Shown here piece after piece: positions 17,487 through 25,852 of a stretch of 64,000 nt of DNA. Both the position numbers and the translations under genes were made by a program. Under the pieces are notes generated by a model. That model did not search any database and was not told where the DNA came from. It was given only the letters and a program-made list of their open reading frames with translations. The number at the start of each line of letters is the position of its first letter. The first letter of the stretch is position 1. Source of the DNA: Blautia hominis (GTDB lineage Bacteria > Bacillota > Clostridia > Lachnospirales > Lachnospiraceae); assembly GCA_002270465.1 (NCBI GenBank), contig NQOF01000006.1, positions 62,001 through 126,000 of the forward strand, read 5' to 3'.

Positions 17487-17619
17487 GGTAACAGATCAGA
17501 CAGGTCTGCGCATTTACTACGCTGACCGTATAAAAAAGTAGTGCCAGCTTTATCCAGTCCATGGCGAAGCGATTTTTAATGGCTGGATGCGTAACGGTAC
17601 AGCTTGTCTGAACTATTAC
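17487..17619 (+). repeat. Dispersed 133 nt element, copy A
   Basis: Bounded by GGTAAC... and ...CTGAACTATTAC, this copy aligns end to end with 24539-24671 at high identity, including CATTTACT, GCTGACCGTAT, AAAAAGTAGTG and the internal TCCAG(T/C)C...GGCTGGATGCGTAAC hairpin. It lies in the predicted 5' leader of the molybdenum hydroxylase operon. It encodes nothing; probably a MITE or intergenic palindromic element. Confidence 0.85.
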
Positions 17620-17667
17620 CAAAGAAATGTTATAGATAAAAGAAAAAAGCAGGAGAGGGTGAATAGA

Positions 17668-18132
17668 ATGCTGCTCAGATGTATGATTAACGGAGAACAG
17701 GTGGAGAAGGAGACAGAGCCGACAAAACGTCTGCTCGATTTTCTGCGTGAGGACTGCGGACTGACAGGTGTAAAAGAGGGCTGCAGTGAAGGTGAGTGCG
17801 GTGCCTGTACGGTACTGCTGGATAAAAAAGCTGTGACAAGCTGTACGGTTTTTGCGGGACAGGTCATGGACCGGGAGATCACCACCATTGAGGGACTGGA
17901 GAAAAACGGCGAGCTGGATGCGCTGCAGAAGGCGTTTATCCGGATGGGGGCTATTCAGTGTGGATTCTGCACACCGGGTATGATATTGTCCTGTAAGGCT
18001 CTGCTCTATGAAAATCCCCACCCCACAGTGGAGGAGATAAAGAGAGCGATCGAAGGAAACTTGTGCCGCTGTACAGGATATGAGAAAATCGTGAAGGCAG
18101 TCAATGCCGTGGGAGAGGGGGAGATCGAGTGA
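17668..18132 (+). CDS. Xanthine dehydrogenase-family iron-sulfur subunit
   Basis: This 154-residue small subunit carries two [2Fe-2S] clusters: the plant-type motif CSEGECGACTVLL with a later Cys, and the C-terminal CGFCTPGMILS ... CRCTGY motif. It passes electrons from the molybdenum centre to the FAD subunit. The ATG at 17668 follows GGAGAGGGTGA; the frame opens earlier but lacks a good site. Its stop overlaps the next start (GTGA). Family members hydroxylate purines, nicotinate, carbon monoxide or other heterocycles and aldehydes; the context (lyase, HutD, urocanase) favours an imidazole-derived or related heterocycle. Confidence 0.93.
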   Translation: MLLRCMINGEQVEKETEPTKRLLDFLREDCGLTGVKEGCSEGECGACTVLLDKKAVTSCTVFAGQVMDREITTIEGLEKNGELDALQKAFIRMGAIQCGFCTPGMILSCKALLYENPHPTVEEIKRAIEGNLCRCTGYEKIVKAVNAVGEGEIE

Positions 18133-18989
18133 GTTTCCGCATACCATATAATTTGGATGAGCTGGCTTGTGCCCTGAGAGAAAAAGACGAAAACACTTAT
18201 CTCTGTGCAGGGGGGACAGATCTTGTCATCCATTTGAGAAAAGAGAAAAATTTTCATTATTCTTTGATAGACCTGACGCATCTGCCGGAATTGTCACAGA
18301 TTACAGAGACAGAGGATATGGTTGTCATCGGCGCAGGCGTCACCATGACGGAGCTGGAGCAAAGTCCTGTTATCAGAACATGGATACCGGCTCTTGCAAA
18401 AGCCGCTTCCATGGTAGGTTCCACTCAGATCCGGAACCGGGCAACCCTGGGGGGAAATATAGCCAACGCGTCCCAGAGTTCAGACACTACGCCGGTGCTC
18501 CTGGCTTACGGCGCAGAAGCGGAGATCCTGGATGAGAGCGGGACAGTGACAAGACGTCTGATCGATGATTTTGTGGAAGGCCTGGAGAAGACCAGCCTTG
18601 GAGAGAGAGAAGTTATCCTGAAGTTTGTGGTTAGGAAACAAAAGGCTCTGTCAGGTTTTGCGAAAGTAGGTGCCAGAAAAGCAGTTACCATATCAAAGAT
18701 CAATGGCTGTATCTGCACAGAGATCAAAGAAGGGTGTATGATACATCCTGTAGTATACCTGGGGGCAGTCGGCGCAAAAGCAAGCCGTGCCCGTCTGATA
18801 GAGGAGTGCCTGGAAGGCTGTATGCTTTCCGGCTGTGATGAGGAAAAAGTGCGGGACGCCGTGTATGCGCAGATTGAGGAAAACATCCCCGGCAGGCCCT
18901 CAAAGCACTATAAAAAATCAGCCGCTTTCGGGGTCATTGACCAGATTCTGGATGACCTTCGCAGGGCAGAAGAGGAGGCGGGCAGATGA
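18129..18989 (+). CDS. Xanthine dehydrogenase-family FAD-binding subunit
   Basis: This 286-residue subunit has the FAD-binding PCMH-type domain: YLCAGGTDLVIHLRKEK near residue 25-40 and the family motif TLGGNIANASQSSDTTPVLLAYG around residue 100-125, then the CO-dehydrogenase flavoprotein C-terminal domain (GFAKVGARKAVTISKINGC). It accepts electrons from the iron-sulfur subunit and passes them to an unknown acceptor. GTG start overlapping the previous stop, ATGA overlap with the next gene: tight operon. Confidence 0.93.
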   Translation: MSFRIPYNLDELACALREKDENTYLCAGGTDLVIHLRKEKNFHYSLIDLTHLPELSQITETEDMVVIGAGVTMTELEQSPVIRTWIPALAKAASMVGSTQIRNRATLGGNIANASQSSDTTPVLLAYGAEAEILDESGTVTRRLIDDFVEGLEKTSLGEREVILKFVVRKQKALSGFAKVGARKAVTISKINGCICTEIKEGCMIHPVVYLGAVGAKASRARLIEECLEGCMLSGCDEEKVRDAVYAQIEENIPGRPSKHYKKSAAFGVIDQILDDLRRAEEEAGR

Positions 18990-21256
18990 CGGAAGAAAAG
19001 AAACGTGATCTAAAATATGTAGGAAAGAACTACATCCGGGAGGATGTGTACGACAAGGCCAGAGGAAAGACGCAGTATACCTGTGACAGGCAGATCGCCG
19101 GCATGCTTTACGCCAGGCTGGTTCTGAGTGAGAAGGCAAATGCTGATATTACGGTCCATACGGAAAAGGCAAAGCAGGTGCCCGGTATCCGGGCGGTTTT
19201 TACCCACGCCAATGTTCCAAAAATAACCTATAACCCTCATAACTGGTCAGCCTGTCTGGATGCCCCTATGGACCAGTATATTTTAAGCGAGAAGGCCCGG
19301 TATGTGGGTGATCATCTGGCGCTTGTAGTCGGGGAATCCAAGGAGGCCGTGGATGAGGCGGTCAGCCTTGTGGAGATTGATTATGACGAAGCAGCTCCCA
19401 TCATAGGTCTTGCTGCTGCCAGAGAAACAGACGGCATGCTGGCTTTTGAAAAAGAAGTGAGCTGCGGGGATTACGGGGCACTTACCGGGGACGGGAAAGA
19501 GCCGGAGGAACTGGTCATTGTCCGCACGGAGGGCAGTACCCAGAAAATCCATCACAGTGCCATTGAACCCCATATTGCACTGAGTGAAATCGACGAGAAC
19601 GGGAATCTGGTGCTCTGGACACCCTGCCAGACCGTATATCAGGTCAGATACCACATCAGCCATCTGCTGGGGATCCCTTATTCCAAGGTGCGGGTCATCA
19701 AGGCTGTGATGGGCGGTTCTTTCGGAGGAAAAGGCCAGACTGTGGTGGAGCCGGCCTGCGCATTTGCCACATGGATCCTGAGACGTCCGGTCATGCTGTA
19801 TATGGACAGACAGGACGCAGTCATGGGAACCAGAAGCAGAAATGCGTCCGAAACCTGTGTAAAAACTGCAGTTACCAGAGACGGTATCATCAGGGGCCGC
19901 AGGATTGATACAGATATTGACGGCGGCGCTTATTATACCAATGCCGCTTCAGTGGCAATGGCATACTGTAAGAAATTGTTCCGTATGTACCGGATCGAGA
20001 ATCAGACTTGTCATGTGCGGACTTACTATACCAATACTATTTCCGGCGGTGCCTGCCGGGGATACGGTTCTCCCCAGGCCCACGCTGTCACAGAGGTGAA
20101 TCTGGACCAGACAGCCAATGCTATTGGCATGGACCCCTGTGAGTTCCGCCTGAAAAATTTTGCACATCCCATGGATGAGGACCCTACAGGGGGAACGAAT
20201 CTGGGAAATGTGAGGCTAGAGGAATGTATCAGAAAAGGCATGGAGGCATTTTCCTGGAAGGAAAAGAGAGAACATATTCACGAGAAGGATACAAAACGCT
20301 ATGCTTACGGAGTAGGCATGGCCTGCGGTGCCCATGGAAACGGCTATAAAGGAGCATATCCGGAATTTACAAATGTGATCATGTCCCTTCATCCGGATGG
20401 AGCTGTGGAAGTACAGATAGGAATTCACGACCAGGGCTGCGGAACGGTCATGACCATGCAGCAGATCGCAGCAGAGGCACTGCACATGGATGTGTACCGC
20501 ATCAAAGTGCATGAGGCAGATACGTTTGTCACTCCTTATGACGCAGCCGGAACACAGGCGAGCCGGGTGACTTATGTATGCGGGCGTGCGGTGCAGAAGG
20601 CTGGGGAACAGCTTCTGGACAAACTGAAAAATGCATGTGTACAGATGTATCACTGGAAGAAGGAGAACATAAAGGCTGATGACGGTATCCTCTACTGTGA
20701 GGAGGAGGAAAAGCCCTATAAGCAGATCGCTCTTGATTATGAGAGGCAGTGCTGCCGCTACATGCACACAGAGCTGGAATATGTGCCGCCGTCCAATCCG
20801 GGTTCCTACTGCTGTGCCTTTGCTGAGGTGAAAGTGGATAAATACACGGGACAGACAGAAGTGCTGGACCTGCTCTGTGTTCACGATGTGGGCCAGGTCA
20901 TGAACCGGACACTCTCTGAAGGCCAGGTAGAAGGCGGTGCCCAGATGAGCCTTGGGCAGGCATTATTTGAAGAGATTTCCTATGATGCGAAGGGAAGGGT
21001 GAAGACCAAAAACTTCTCCAAGTATCACATCATCAATGCACCGGATATGCCAAGGGTGCGTTCCATCTTTGTGGAGGACGGGGAACCGGATGGCCCATAC
21101 GGAGGGAAAAGCCTGGGTGAGATCGCAGCGGTGGCGCCTGGGCCGGCAGTGGCAAATGCCATCAACTATGCGCTGGGAAGCTGTTTTGCAAGCTATCCCA
21201 TCACACCGGAGAAGGTAGTGGCATATCTGGAAGAGAAACGTAAGGAGGGCAATTAA
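18986..21256 (+). CDS. Xanthine dehydrogenase-family molybdenum-binding subunit
   Basis: This 756-residue catalytic subunit binds molybdopterin. It opens with the aldehyde oxidase a/b hammerhead domain (YDKARGKTQYTCDRQIAGMLYARLVLS) and then shows Mo-cofactor motifs: VMGGSFGGKGQTVVEPACAFA, ISGGACRGYGSPQAHAVTEVNLD, IGMDPCEFRLKNF, GIHDQGCGTVMTMQQIAAEAL and, near the end, GGKSLGEIAAVAPGPAVANAI with the catalytic glutamate. True xanthine dehydrogenases usually read FGGKE, whereas this protein has FGGKG. The purine-binding residues cannot be assigned by eye, so the substrate is open. The lyase gene starts 1 bp after its stop. Confidence 0.92.
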   Translation: MTEEKKRDLKYVGKNYIREDVYDKARGKTQYTCDRQIAGMLYARLVLSEKANADITVHTEKAKQVPGIRAVFTHANVPKITYNPHNWSACLDAPMDQYILSEKARYVGDHLALVVGESKEAVDEAVSLVEIDYDEAAPIIGLAAARETDGMLAFEKEVSCGDYGALTGDGKEPEELVIVRTEGSTQKIHHSAIEPHIALSEIDENGNLVLWTPCQTVYQVRYHISHLLGIPYSKVRVIKAVMGGSFGGKGQTVVEPACAFATWILRRPVMLYMDRQDAVMGTRSRNASETCVKTAVTRDGIIRGRRIDTDIDGGAYYTNAASVAMAYCKKLFRMYRIENQTCHVRTYYTNTISGGACRGYGSPQAHAVTEVNLDQTANAIGMDPCEFRLKNFAHPMDEDPTGGTNLGNVRLEECIRKGMEAFSWKEKREHIHEKDTKRYAYGVGMACGAHGNGYKGAYPEFTNVIMSLHPDGAVEVQIGIHDQGCGTVMTMQQIAAEALHMDVYRIKVHEADTFVTPYDAAGTQASRVTYVCGRAVQKAGEQLLDKLKNACVQMYHWKKENIKADDGILYCEEEEKPYKQIALDYERQCCRYMHTELEYVPPSNPGSYCCAFAEVKVDKYTGQTEVLDLLCVHDVGQVMNRTLSEGQVEGGAQMSLGQALFEEISYDAKGRVKTKNFSKYHIINAPDMPRVRSIFVEDGEPDGPYGGKSLGEIAAVAPGPAVANAINYALGSCFASYPITPEKVVAYLEEKRKEGN

Positions 21257-21257
21257 C

Positions 21258-22745
21258 ATGCAGGAGAAGGTAATTCGGCTGACGGGAAGTGAGCTGACGA
21301 TTTCCCAGATAAAAGAAATCGCGTTAGAAAATGCAAAAGTGGAAGTGGACCCAGAGGCTATGACCAAAGTACAGAAAGCCAGAGAGCTGATCTTTGAGCT
21401 GGACAGACGCGGTATTGCAGTCTATGGTCTGAACACAGGCGTGGGCTGGAACAAAGACAAAGTGGTATATGCTGACCGGTATGACGCATACAATAAAAAT
21501 CTGCTGAGAAGCCATATGATCGGTGTGGGACCGGAGTGCAGTATCCCGGAGATCAGAACCATAATGGCTGTGCGGTTAAACGGTTTTCTCTGCGGACATA
21601 CAGGGGTGGCTCCTGAGATCGTGGAATATTATGTGGAATTTTTAAACAGGGGTGTGCATCCGGTCATAAAGAGCCGGGGCAGCGTGGGGGAAGCGGATAT
21701 AGCAACCCTCCCGGCCATTGGCCTTACCGCTATCGGGGAAGGCGAGGCCTATTATCAGAATCAGCGCATGGAAAGTGCAAAAGCGCTGGAACTTTCCGGT
21801 CTGAAACCTCTGAAGCTGGGACCAAAGGACGGCCTGGGCATTGTCTCCTCCAATGCCCAGGGAGCCGCTTTCGCAGCCATGGGAGTCATTGAGGCGGAAC
21901 AGTTTATTGAGCGTTACAGAAAGGTATTCTGTCTGGCGCTTGAAGGGCTGAACGGCGTGCTTGACCCTATGGACGAAAGCGTAAACCGGGAACGCGGTTA
22001 TCAGGGCCAGATGGAGTCAGCCAGAAAGTGCAGGGAGCTTTTAAAAGGCAGCTATCTTGAGAAACCCTGGGAGGGCAGAGCCCTTCAGGATCCGCTGAGT
22101 TTCCGGTGCCAGAGCGCCATAACGGGTTCTGTGATGGATGCCCTGGCTTATCTGAAGCAGCAGCTTAAAGTGGAGCTAAATGCCACGGATGACAATCCCT
22201 GTCTGCTTCCGGAGGAGGACAGGATGTGCGGAAGCCCCAATTTTGAGCCGCTTACCTGGGTTCTGGCAGTGGAGATGGCAAGCACGGGACTGGCTCATAT
22301 GTCAAAAATGATCTCCCAGCAGATCTTAAGGATCGGCGACCCGGGATTTACGAAGCTGAACCGTTTCCTGACACCTGCCGAGGGGGCTGTCATAGCTTAC
22401 GGAACCATACAGAAGACGGTGTCTTATCTGGATACAGAGAACCGTATGTATGCAAATCCATGCTCTCTTGACTTCCTTAGTATGGCAGGCCATATTGAGG
22501 ATACAGCCAGCAACTCAACTATGGCTGCAGCAAATATGCGGAAGATTATCGATAACCTGTATTATATGGCAGCCATTGAGCTGATGCATGCAGCACAGGC
22601 CGTGGATCTAAGAGAAATACCACAGCTTGGAGAGGGGACAAGGCCTCTGTTTGAATCTTACCGTAAAGAGGTTCCGTATCTGGACAATGACAGGAACATG
22701 TCTGTGGATATCCAGAAGACATATGATTTCCTGAAGAGTCTGTAA
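21258..22745 (+). CDS. Histidine ammonia-lyase-fold protein lacking the MIO triad (ergothionase-like candidate)
   Basis: This 495-residue protein is full length for the aromatic ammonia-lyase family and keeps the Tyr loop (VYGLNTGVGW, Tyr56), NLLRSHMIGVGPE, LQDPLSFRCQSAITGSV, NATDDNPC and the C-terminal IEDTASNSTMAAAN block. The cofactor site differs: where family members have GSVG-Ala-Ser-Gly-Asp-Leu, this reads GSVG-EADI-ATLPAIGLTAIGEGEA (residues 141-163). The Ala-Ser-Gly that cyclises to MIO is absent, by a whole-codon change in an intact frame. Ergothionase is, to my knowledge, a MIO-free homologue that eliminates trimethylamine. The neighbouring BCCT importer, HutD and urocanase support a betaine of histidine as substrate, but this is inference. 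It is translated one base after the hydroxylase subunit. Confidence 0.85.
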   Translation: MQEKVIRLTGSELTISQIKEIALENAKVEVDPEAMTKVQKARELIFELDRRGIAVYGLNTGVGWNKDKVVYADRYDAYNKNLLRSHMIGVGPECSIPEIRTIMAVRLNGFLCGHTGVAPEIVEYYVEFLNRGVHPVIKSRGSVGEADIATLPAIGLTAIGEGEAYYQNQRMESAKALELSGLKPLKLGPKDGLGIVSSNAQGAAFAAMGVIEAEQFIERYRKVFCLALEGLNGVLDPMDESVNRERGYQGQMESARKCRELLKGSYLEKPWEGRALQDPLSFRCQSAITGSVMDALAYLKQQLKVELNATDDNPCLLPEEDRMCGSPNFEPLTWVLAVEMASTGLAHMSKMISQQILRIGDPGFTKLNRFLTPAEGAVIAYGTIQKTVSYLDTENRMYANPCSLDFLSMAGHIEDTASNSTMAAANMRKIIDNLYYMAAIELMHAAQAVDLREIPQLGEGTRPLFESYRKEVPYLDNDRNMSVDIQKTYDFLKSL

Positions 22746-22882
22746 TGTACGGAAAAAAGCGGCTATTTGGCCGAGATGCTAAAATGCAGTAAAGCGGCGG
22801 GAAACCGTCCGCATTACATAGGCGGCTGCCCTGCCATATACCGGGCGGCTGCGGGAAAAATTATATTACCAGGAGGTATTCT

Positions 22883-24490
22883 ATGAGTGGAGAAAAGAAG
22901 CAACAAAAAGCTGTCCGGTGGAGTGTATTTATACCGGCATTCGCCATCATCGGCGGCGGCGCACTTCTGGGAATCCTGAAAAATGACTGGCTGACCAAGG
23001 TCTGCTCTGCTATTTTCGGATGGTCCCTGAAAAGTTTTGGATGGCTGTATCAGTTGGTAGCTATTTTCTGTCTGGTTGTGGTTATTATCCTTACATTTTC
23101 CAAACTGGGCAAGGTCAGGTTCGGAGGGCGTAATGCGAAAGCAAAGCACTCCTTCGGTTCATGGTTCGCCATGACGCTGACAGGCGGTATCGCTACAGGA
23201 TGTATCGTGTACGGTGCCAATGAGGTTATGATTTATTACGGCAGTATTTACGGGGAGCTGGGAGGCTACGGCATAGAGCCGCTGACCCAGGAAGCTGCCA
23301 TGTTCGGTATGGGACGTGTGTTCTATAACTGGACCTTTATCCCTTATGCAATGTACTCCATCGTTGGATGTGCAATGGCTTACATTTATTTCAACAAGAA
23401 GGAAGAACTGTCTGTGGCAGCTTCCCTGACTCCTCTGTTTGGACAGAGAGTCAAATACGGTGCAATAAGAAGCGTCATCGACGTGGTTTCCATTGTAGCC
23501 CTGGCTCTGGGACTTTCCAGTAACCTGGGTATGGGACTTGCGCTGATCGGTTCAGGTCTTGAGGCTGCCTATGGCATCAAGCAGGGACCCGTTGTGTGGT
23601 TTACCCTGTTTGTCATCATAACAGCTACCTTTACCATTGCGTCTGTGGCAGGTCTTGATAAAGGTATTAAGTGGCTGGCAAACGGAACTTCCAAGATCTT
23701 CTATGTGCTGCTTGCATTTCTGCTCATTGCAGGACCGACTGTGTACATACTGAATATGATGAATGTCGGTATCGGATATTGGGGCGACCACTTCCTTTCC
23801 TGGGGACTTGATCCCGGTATCGTAGGCGGAGAAGCATTGGTTACCTGGTGGACCATGTTTGACTGGGCATGCTGGATCGCATATGCACCGCTGATGGCTA
23901 TCTTCTTTGCTATGATCTCTTACGGAAGGACCATCCGCCAGTTTATGATCGTTAACTGGATCATGCCGTCTACCTTTGGTCTGATCTGGTTCTCTGTATG
24001 GAGCGGAACAGCACTTAACTGGCAGGATATCGGAAAGGCGGATCTGATCGGGGCCATACAGAACGGCATTGCGGTGTCCGGTCTGTGGGAACTGCTGAAA
24101 AAGATGCCCATCAGTTTTATCATCATTCCTCTAATTATGATCACCATGATAGCGGCGTTCTCAACCACGGCGGATACCATGTCCACCACCATCTCCCAGA
24201 TCTGTACGGAGGGTTCCAGCTACGATGAGGAACCTGCAAACTGGCAGAAGATCGTGTGGGGCGTTTCCATTGGTATTATTTCCGTCATTATGGTAATCTT
24301 CGGCGGCGGACAGCAGGGCGTGGAAGGTGTGAAATATTTGTCCGGTGTGGGCGGATTCTGTGTACTGCCCATATTCCTGCTGCAGCTTGCAGCTACCTTT
24401 AAAGTCTTCTTCATTGATAAGATCATTGAGGATGTGGATGATGTGGTAGATGTGGAGCCTAAGGTAATTGAAGAACCGGTAAAAGCCTGA
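22883..24490 (+). CDS. BCCT-family betaine/carnitine/choline-type transporter
   Basis: This 535-residue, 12-TM transporter carries the BCCT signature WWTMFDWACWIAYAPLMAIFFAMISYGRTIRQFM (TM8 aromatic box and GRTIR) and the preceding glycine-rich GANEVMIYYG segment of TM3. BCCT proteins import or exchange quaternary-ammonium compounds such as betaine, carnitine and choline. The next genes are HutD and a (thio)urocanase type protein, so a histidine betaine is a plausible cargo. The C terminus is acidic (DVDDVVDVEPKVIEEPV). An AGGAGG precedes the ATG; 137 bp separate it from the lyase gene. Confidence 0.92.
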   Translation: MSGEKKQQKAVRWSVFIPAFAIIGGGALLGILKNDWLTKVCSAIFGWSLKSFGWLYQLVAIFCLVVVIILTFSKLGKVRFGGRNAKAKHSFGSWFAMTLTGGIATGCIVYGANEVMIYYGSIYGELGGYGIEPLTQEAAMFGMGRVFYNWTFIPYAMYSIVGCAMAYIYFNKKEELSVAASLTPLFGQRVKYGAIRSVIDVVSIVALALGLSSNLGMGLALIGSGLEAAYGIKQGPVVWFTLFVIITATFTIASVAGLDKGIKWLANGTSKIFYVLLAFLLIAGPTVYILNMMNVGIGYWGDHFLSWGLDPGIVGGEALVTWWTMFDWACWIAYAPLMAIFFAMISYGRTIRQFMIVNWIMPSTFGLIWFSVWSGTALNWQDIGKADLIGAIQNGIAVSGLWELLKKMPISFIIIPLIMITMIAAFSTTADTMSTTISQICTEGSSYDEEPANWQKIVWGVSIGIISVIMVIFGGGQQGVEGVKYLSGVGGFCVLPIFLLQLAATFKVFFIDKIIEDVDDVVDVEPKVIEEPVKA

Positions 24491-24538
24491 GTTTTTACTG
24501 CTGCTTTACAGAAAAGAGTTTTTGCAGTATAGTTTATA

Positions 24539-24671
24539 GGTAACTATTTAGCAGGTCTGCGCATTTACTGTGCTGACCGTATGAAAAAGTAGTGTCGGCA
24601 GGCATCCAGCCCATCGTGAAGCGTTTTTTAATGGCTGGATGCGTAACCGTTCAGCTTGTCTGAACTGTTAC
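24539..24671 (+). repeat. Dispersed 133 nt element, copy B
   Basis: Same length and ends as copy A: GGTAACTATTTAGCAG at the left, GTCTGAACTGTTAC at the right. It has a perfect 10 bp internal stem (GCATCCAGCC with GGCTGGATGC) and a second stem from GTCTGCGCA. It lies between the BCCT transporter and the small membrane-protein gene and could act as a transcript-processing hairpin. No coding potential. Confidence 0.85.
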
Positions 24672-24741
24672 GCTTATTGTATAGTATGGATGTCCGGAAC
24701 TTGCTTCGGACATCCGCATAAGGCATAGGAGTAGTGAGCGT

Positions 24742-25062
24742 ATGAAAAAAGAACCGGAAAGAGTGGAGATGGATCTCCAGAAAATATTTTTGACACCACC
24801 GAACACCATGAAGGAGAAGATAACGCTGGTGCTCATAATGGTAGTGGTATTTGTGATGTTTTTCGGGCCGGTTACATTTACGGAAATATCTCCCGTTAAA
24901 GGGATTATTTTATCAGCATTTCCCGCCCTTTCCATTTCCTGGGGCTGGATGGTGCTTTTAAGAAGCCTGTTTCGGAAGAGGGAATTCTGTAAGGACCCTG
25001 AGCCGAGGGCAAAGAAAGGGGAAAAACGTCATGAGTGCCAGTATCACTGTAAGAAACGCTGA
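24742..25062 (+). CDS. Small membrane protein next to the BCCT transporter
   Basis: This 106-residue protein has two hydrophobic segments (ITLVLIMVVVFVMFFGPVTF and GIILSAFPALSISWGWMVLL) and a basic C-terminal tail. It overlaps the start of hutD by 32 nt. A GGAG lies 11 nt before the ATG. It may be an accessory subunit of the transporter. Cluster 2 also has a small two-helix protein directly after its own transporter. No family recognised. Confidence 0.65.
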   Translation: MKKEPERVEMDLQKIFLTPPNTMKEKITLVLIMVVVFVMFFGPVTFTEISPVKGIILSAFPALSISWGWMVLLRSLFRKREFCKDPEPRAKKGEKRHECQYHCKKR

Positions 25063-25615
25063 GCAGTATCAGACTTCTGTCTGGTCAGGAGGAACCACAA
25101 CACAGCTCTTTCTCTATCCGGAGGATGGGGATTACAGGGAAGGCAGCTTTCAGGCACGCATCAGCAGTGCCACAGTGGAACTTCAGAAATCCAGTTTCAC
25201 AAGCCTGCCCGGAGTAAAACGCTATCTGATGACCCTGAAAGGACATCTGGATATGATCCACGGTGTCAACACCAAAGCGGAGCTGGAGCCATATGAGGTT
25301 GACTGCTTTGATGGAGGCGTGCCCACAGTCAGCTACGGGAAAGTGACAGACTTTAACCTGATGCTGAAAAACGGTGCGGAGGGCAGGATGGAGGCAGCCA
25401 TACTGGAGGCCGGGGAATCCTGTGTGATAAATCCGGAGGGCATCTTCAACCTTCTGGCTGTTTATGTGGGAGAAGGATGCATCCGCGTTTCGGAACATAC
25501 GGTGAAAGAGGGCGAACTGCTTCTGTGTGAAAACTGGGAGGAAGCGCTTGCCGTGCAGAGTACGGGCGATACCGCCGCAAAACTGGGTATCTGTAAAATT
25601 AAGACAGCAGAATAA
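25031..25615 (+). CDS. hutD: HutD-family protein
   Basis: This 194-residue protein matches HutD, a bicupin associated with histidine-utilisation operons: TSVWSGGTTTQLFLYP (usually WxxGGGxTxE), ARISSATVELQKSSFTSLPGVKRYLMTLKGHLDM and the later TVSYGKVTDFNLML. The role of HutD is not firmly set; in Pseudomonas it is thought to limit hut induction, possibly by binding formylglutamate. Its presence is the strongest single sign that this cluster deals with an imidazole amino acid. AAAGGGGAAAAA precedes the ATG. An intrinsic terminator follows. Confidence 0.88.
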   Translation: MSASITVRNAEQYQTSVWSGGTTTQLFLYPEDGDYREGSFQARISSATVELQKSSFTSLPGVKRYLMTLKGHLDMIHGVNTKAELEPYEVDCFDGGVPTVSYGKVTDFNLMLKNGAEGRMEAAILEAGESCVINPEGIFNLLAVYVGEGCIRVSEHTVKEGELLLCENWEEALAVQSTGDTAAKLGICKIKTAE

Positions 25616-25631
25616 AATTTTCTGGCAGCTG

Positions 25632-25672
25632 GGCCGCCGCTTTGGTAAATTTCCAAAGCAGCGGCCTTTTTT
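25632..25672 (+). terminator. Intrinsic terminator after hutD
   Basis: GGCCGCCGCTTTGG pairs with CCAAAGCAGCGGCC (one mismatch) around a 7 nt loop, followed by TTTTTT. It ends the operon from 17668 to 25615. Confidence 0.92.
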
Positions 25673-25852
25673 CTTTACTTTATGTGGGATTTTGTATAGA
25701 ATGGAGTGCAGAGAAGGCCATTATCCGAGGCAACCAGCACGATATGGCGCAGAATGCTCCGTATCGGTGTATCGCGAAGCGTGTCACTGTTTACAGAACT
25801 GTGTTTTGCAGGGCTGTGGACAGCAACCGCTTTTTCGGAAAGGAGAAAAATT

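Noticed and set aside
17668-21256. Purine (urate/xanthine) degradation cluster
   Set aside because: None of the usual companions (hydantoinase/allantoinase-like, diaminopropionate ammonia-lyase, carbamoyltransferase) is present; lyase, BCCT, HutD and urocanase point elsewhere.
21258-22745. Plain histidine ammonia-lyase (hutH) annotation
   Set aside because: The Ala-Ser-Gly needed for the MIO cofactor is missing, so a standard HutH call would mislead.
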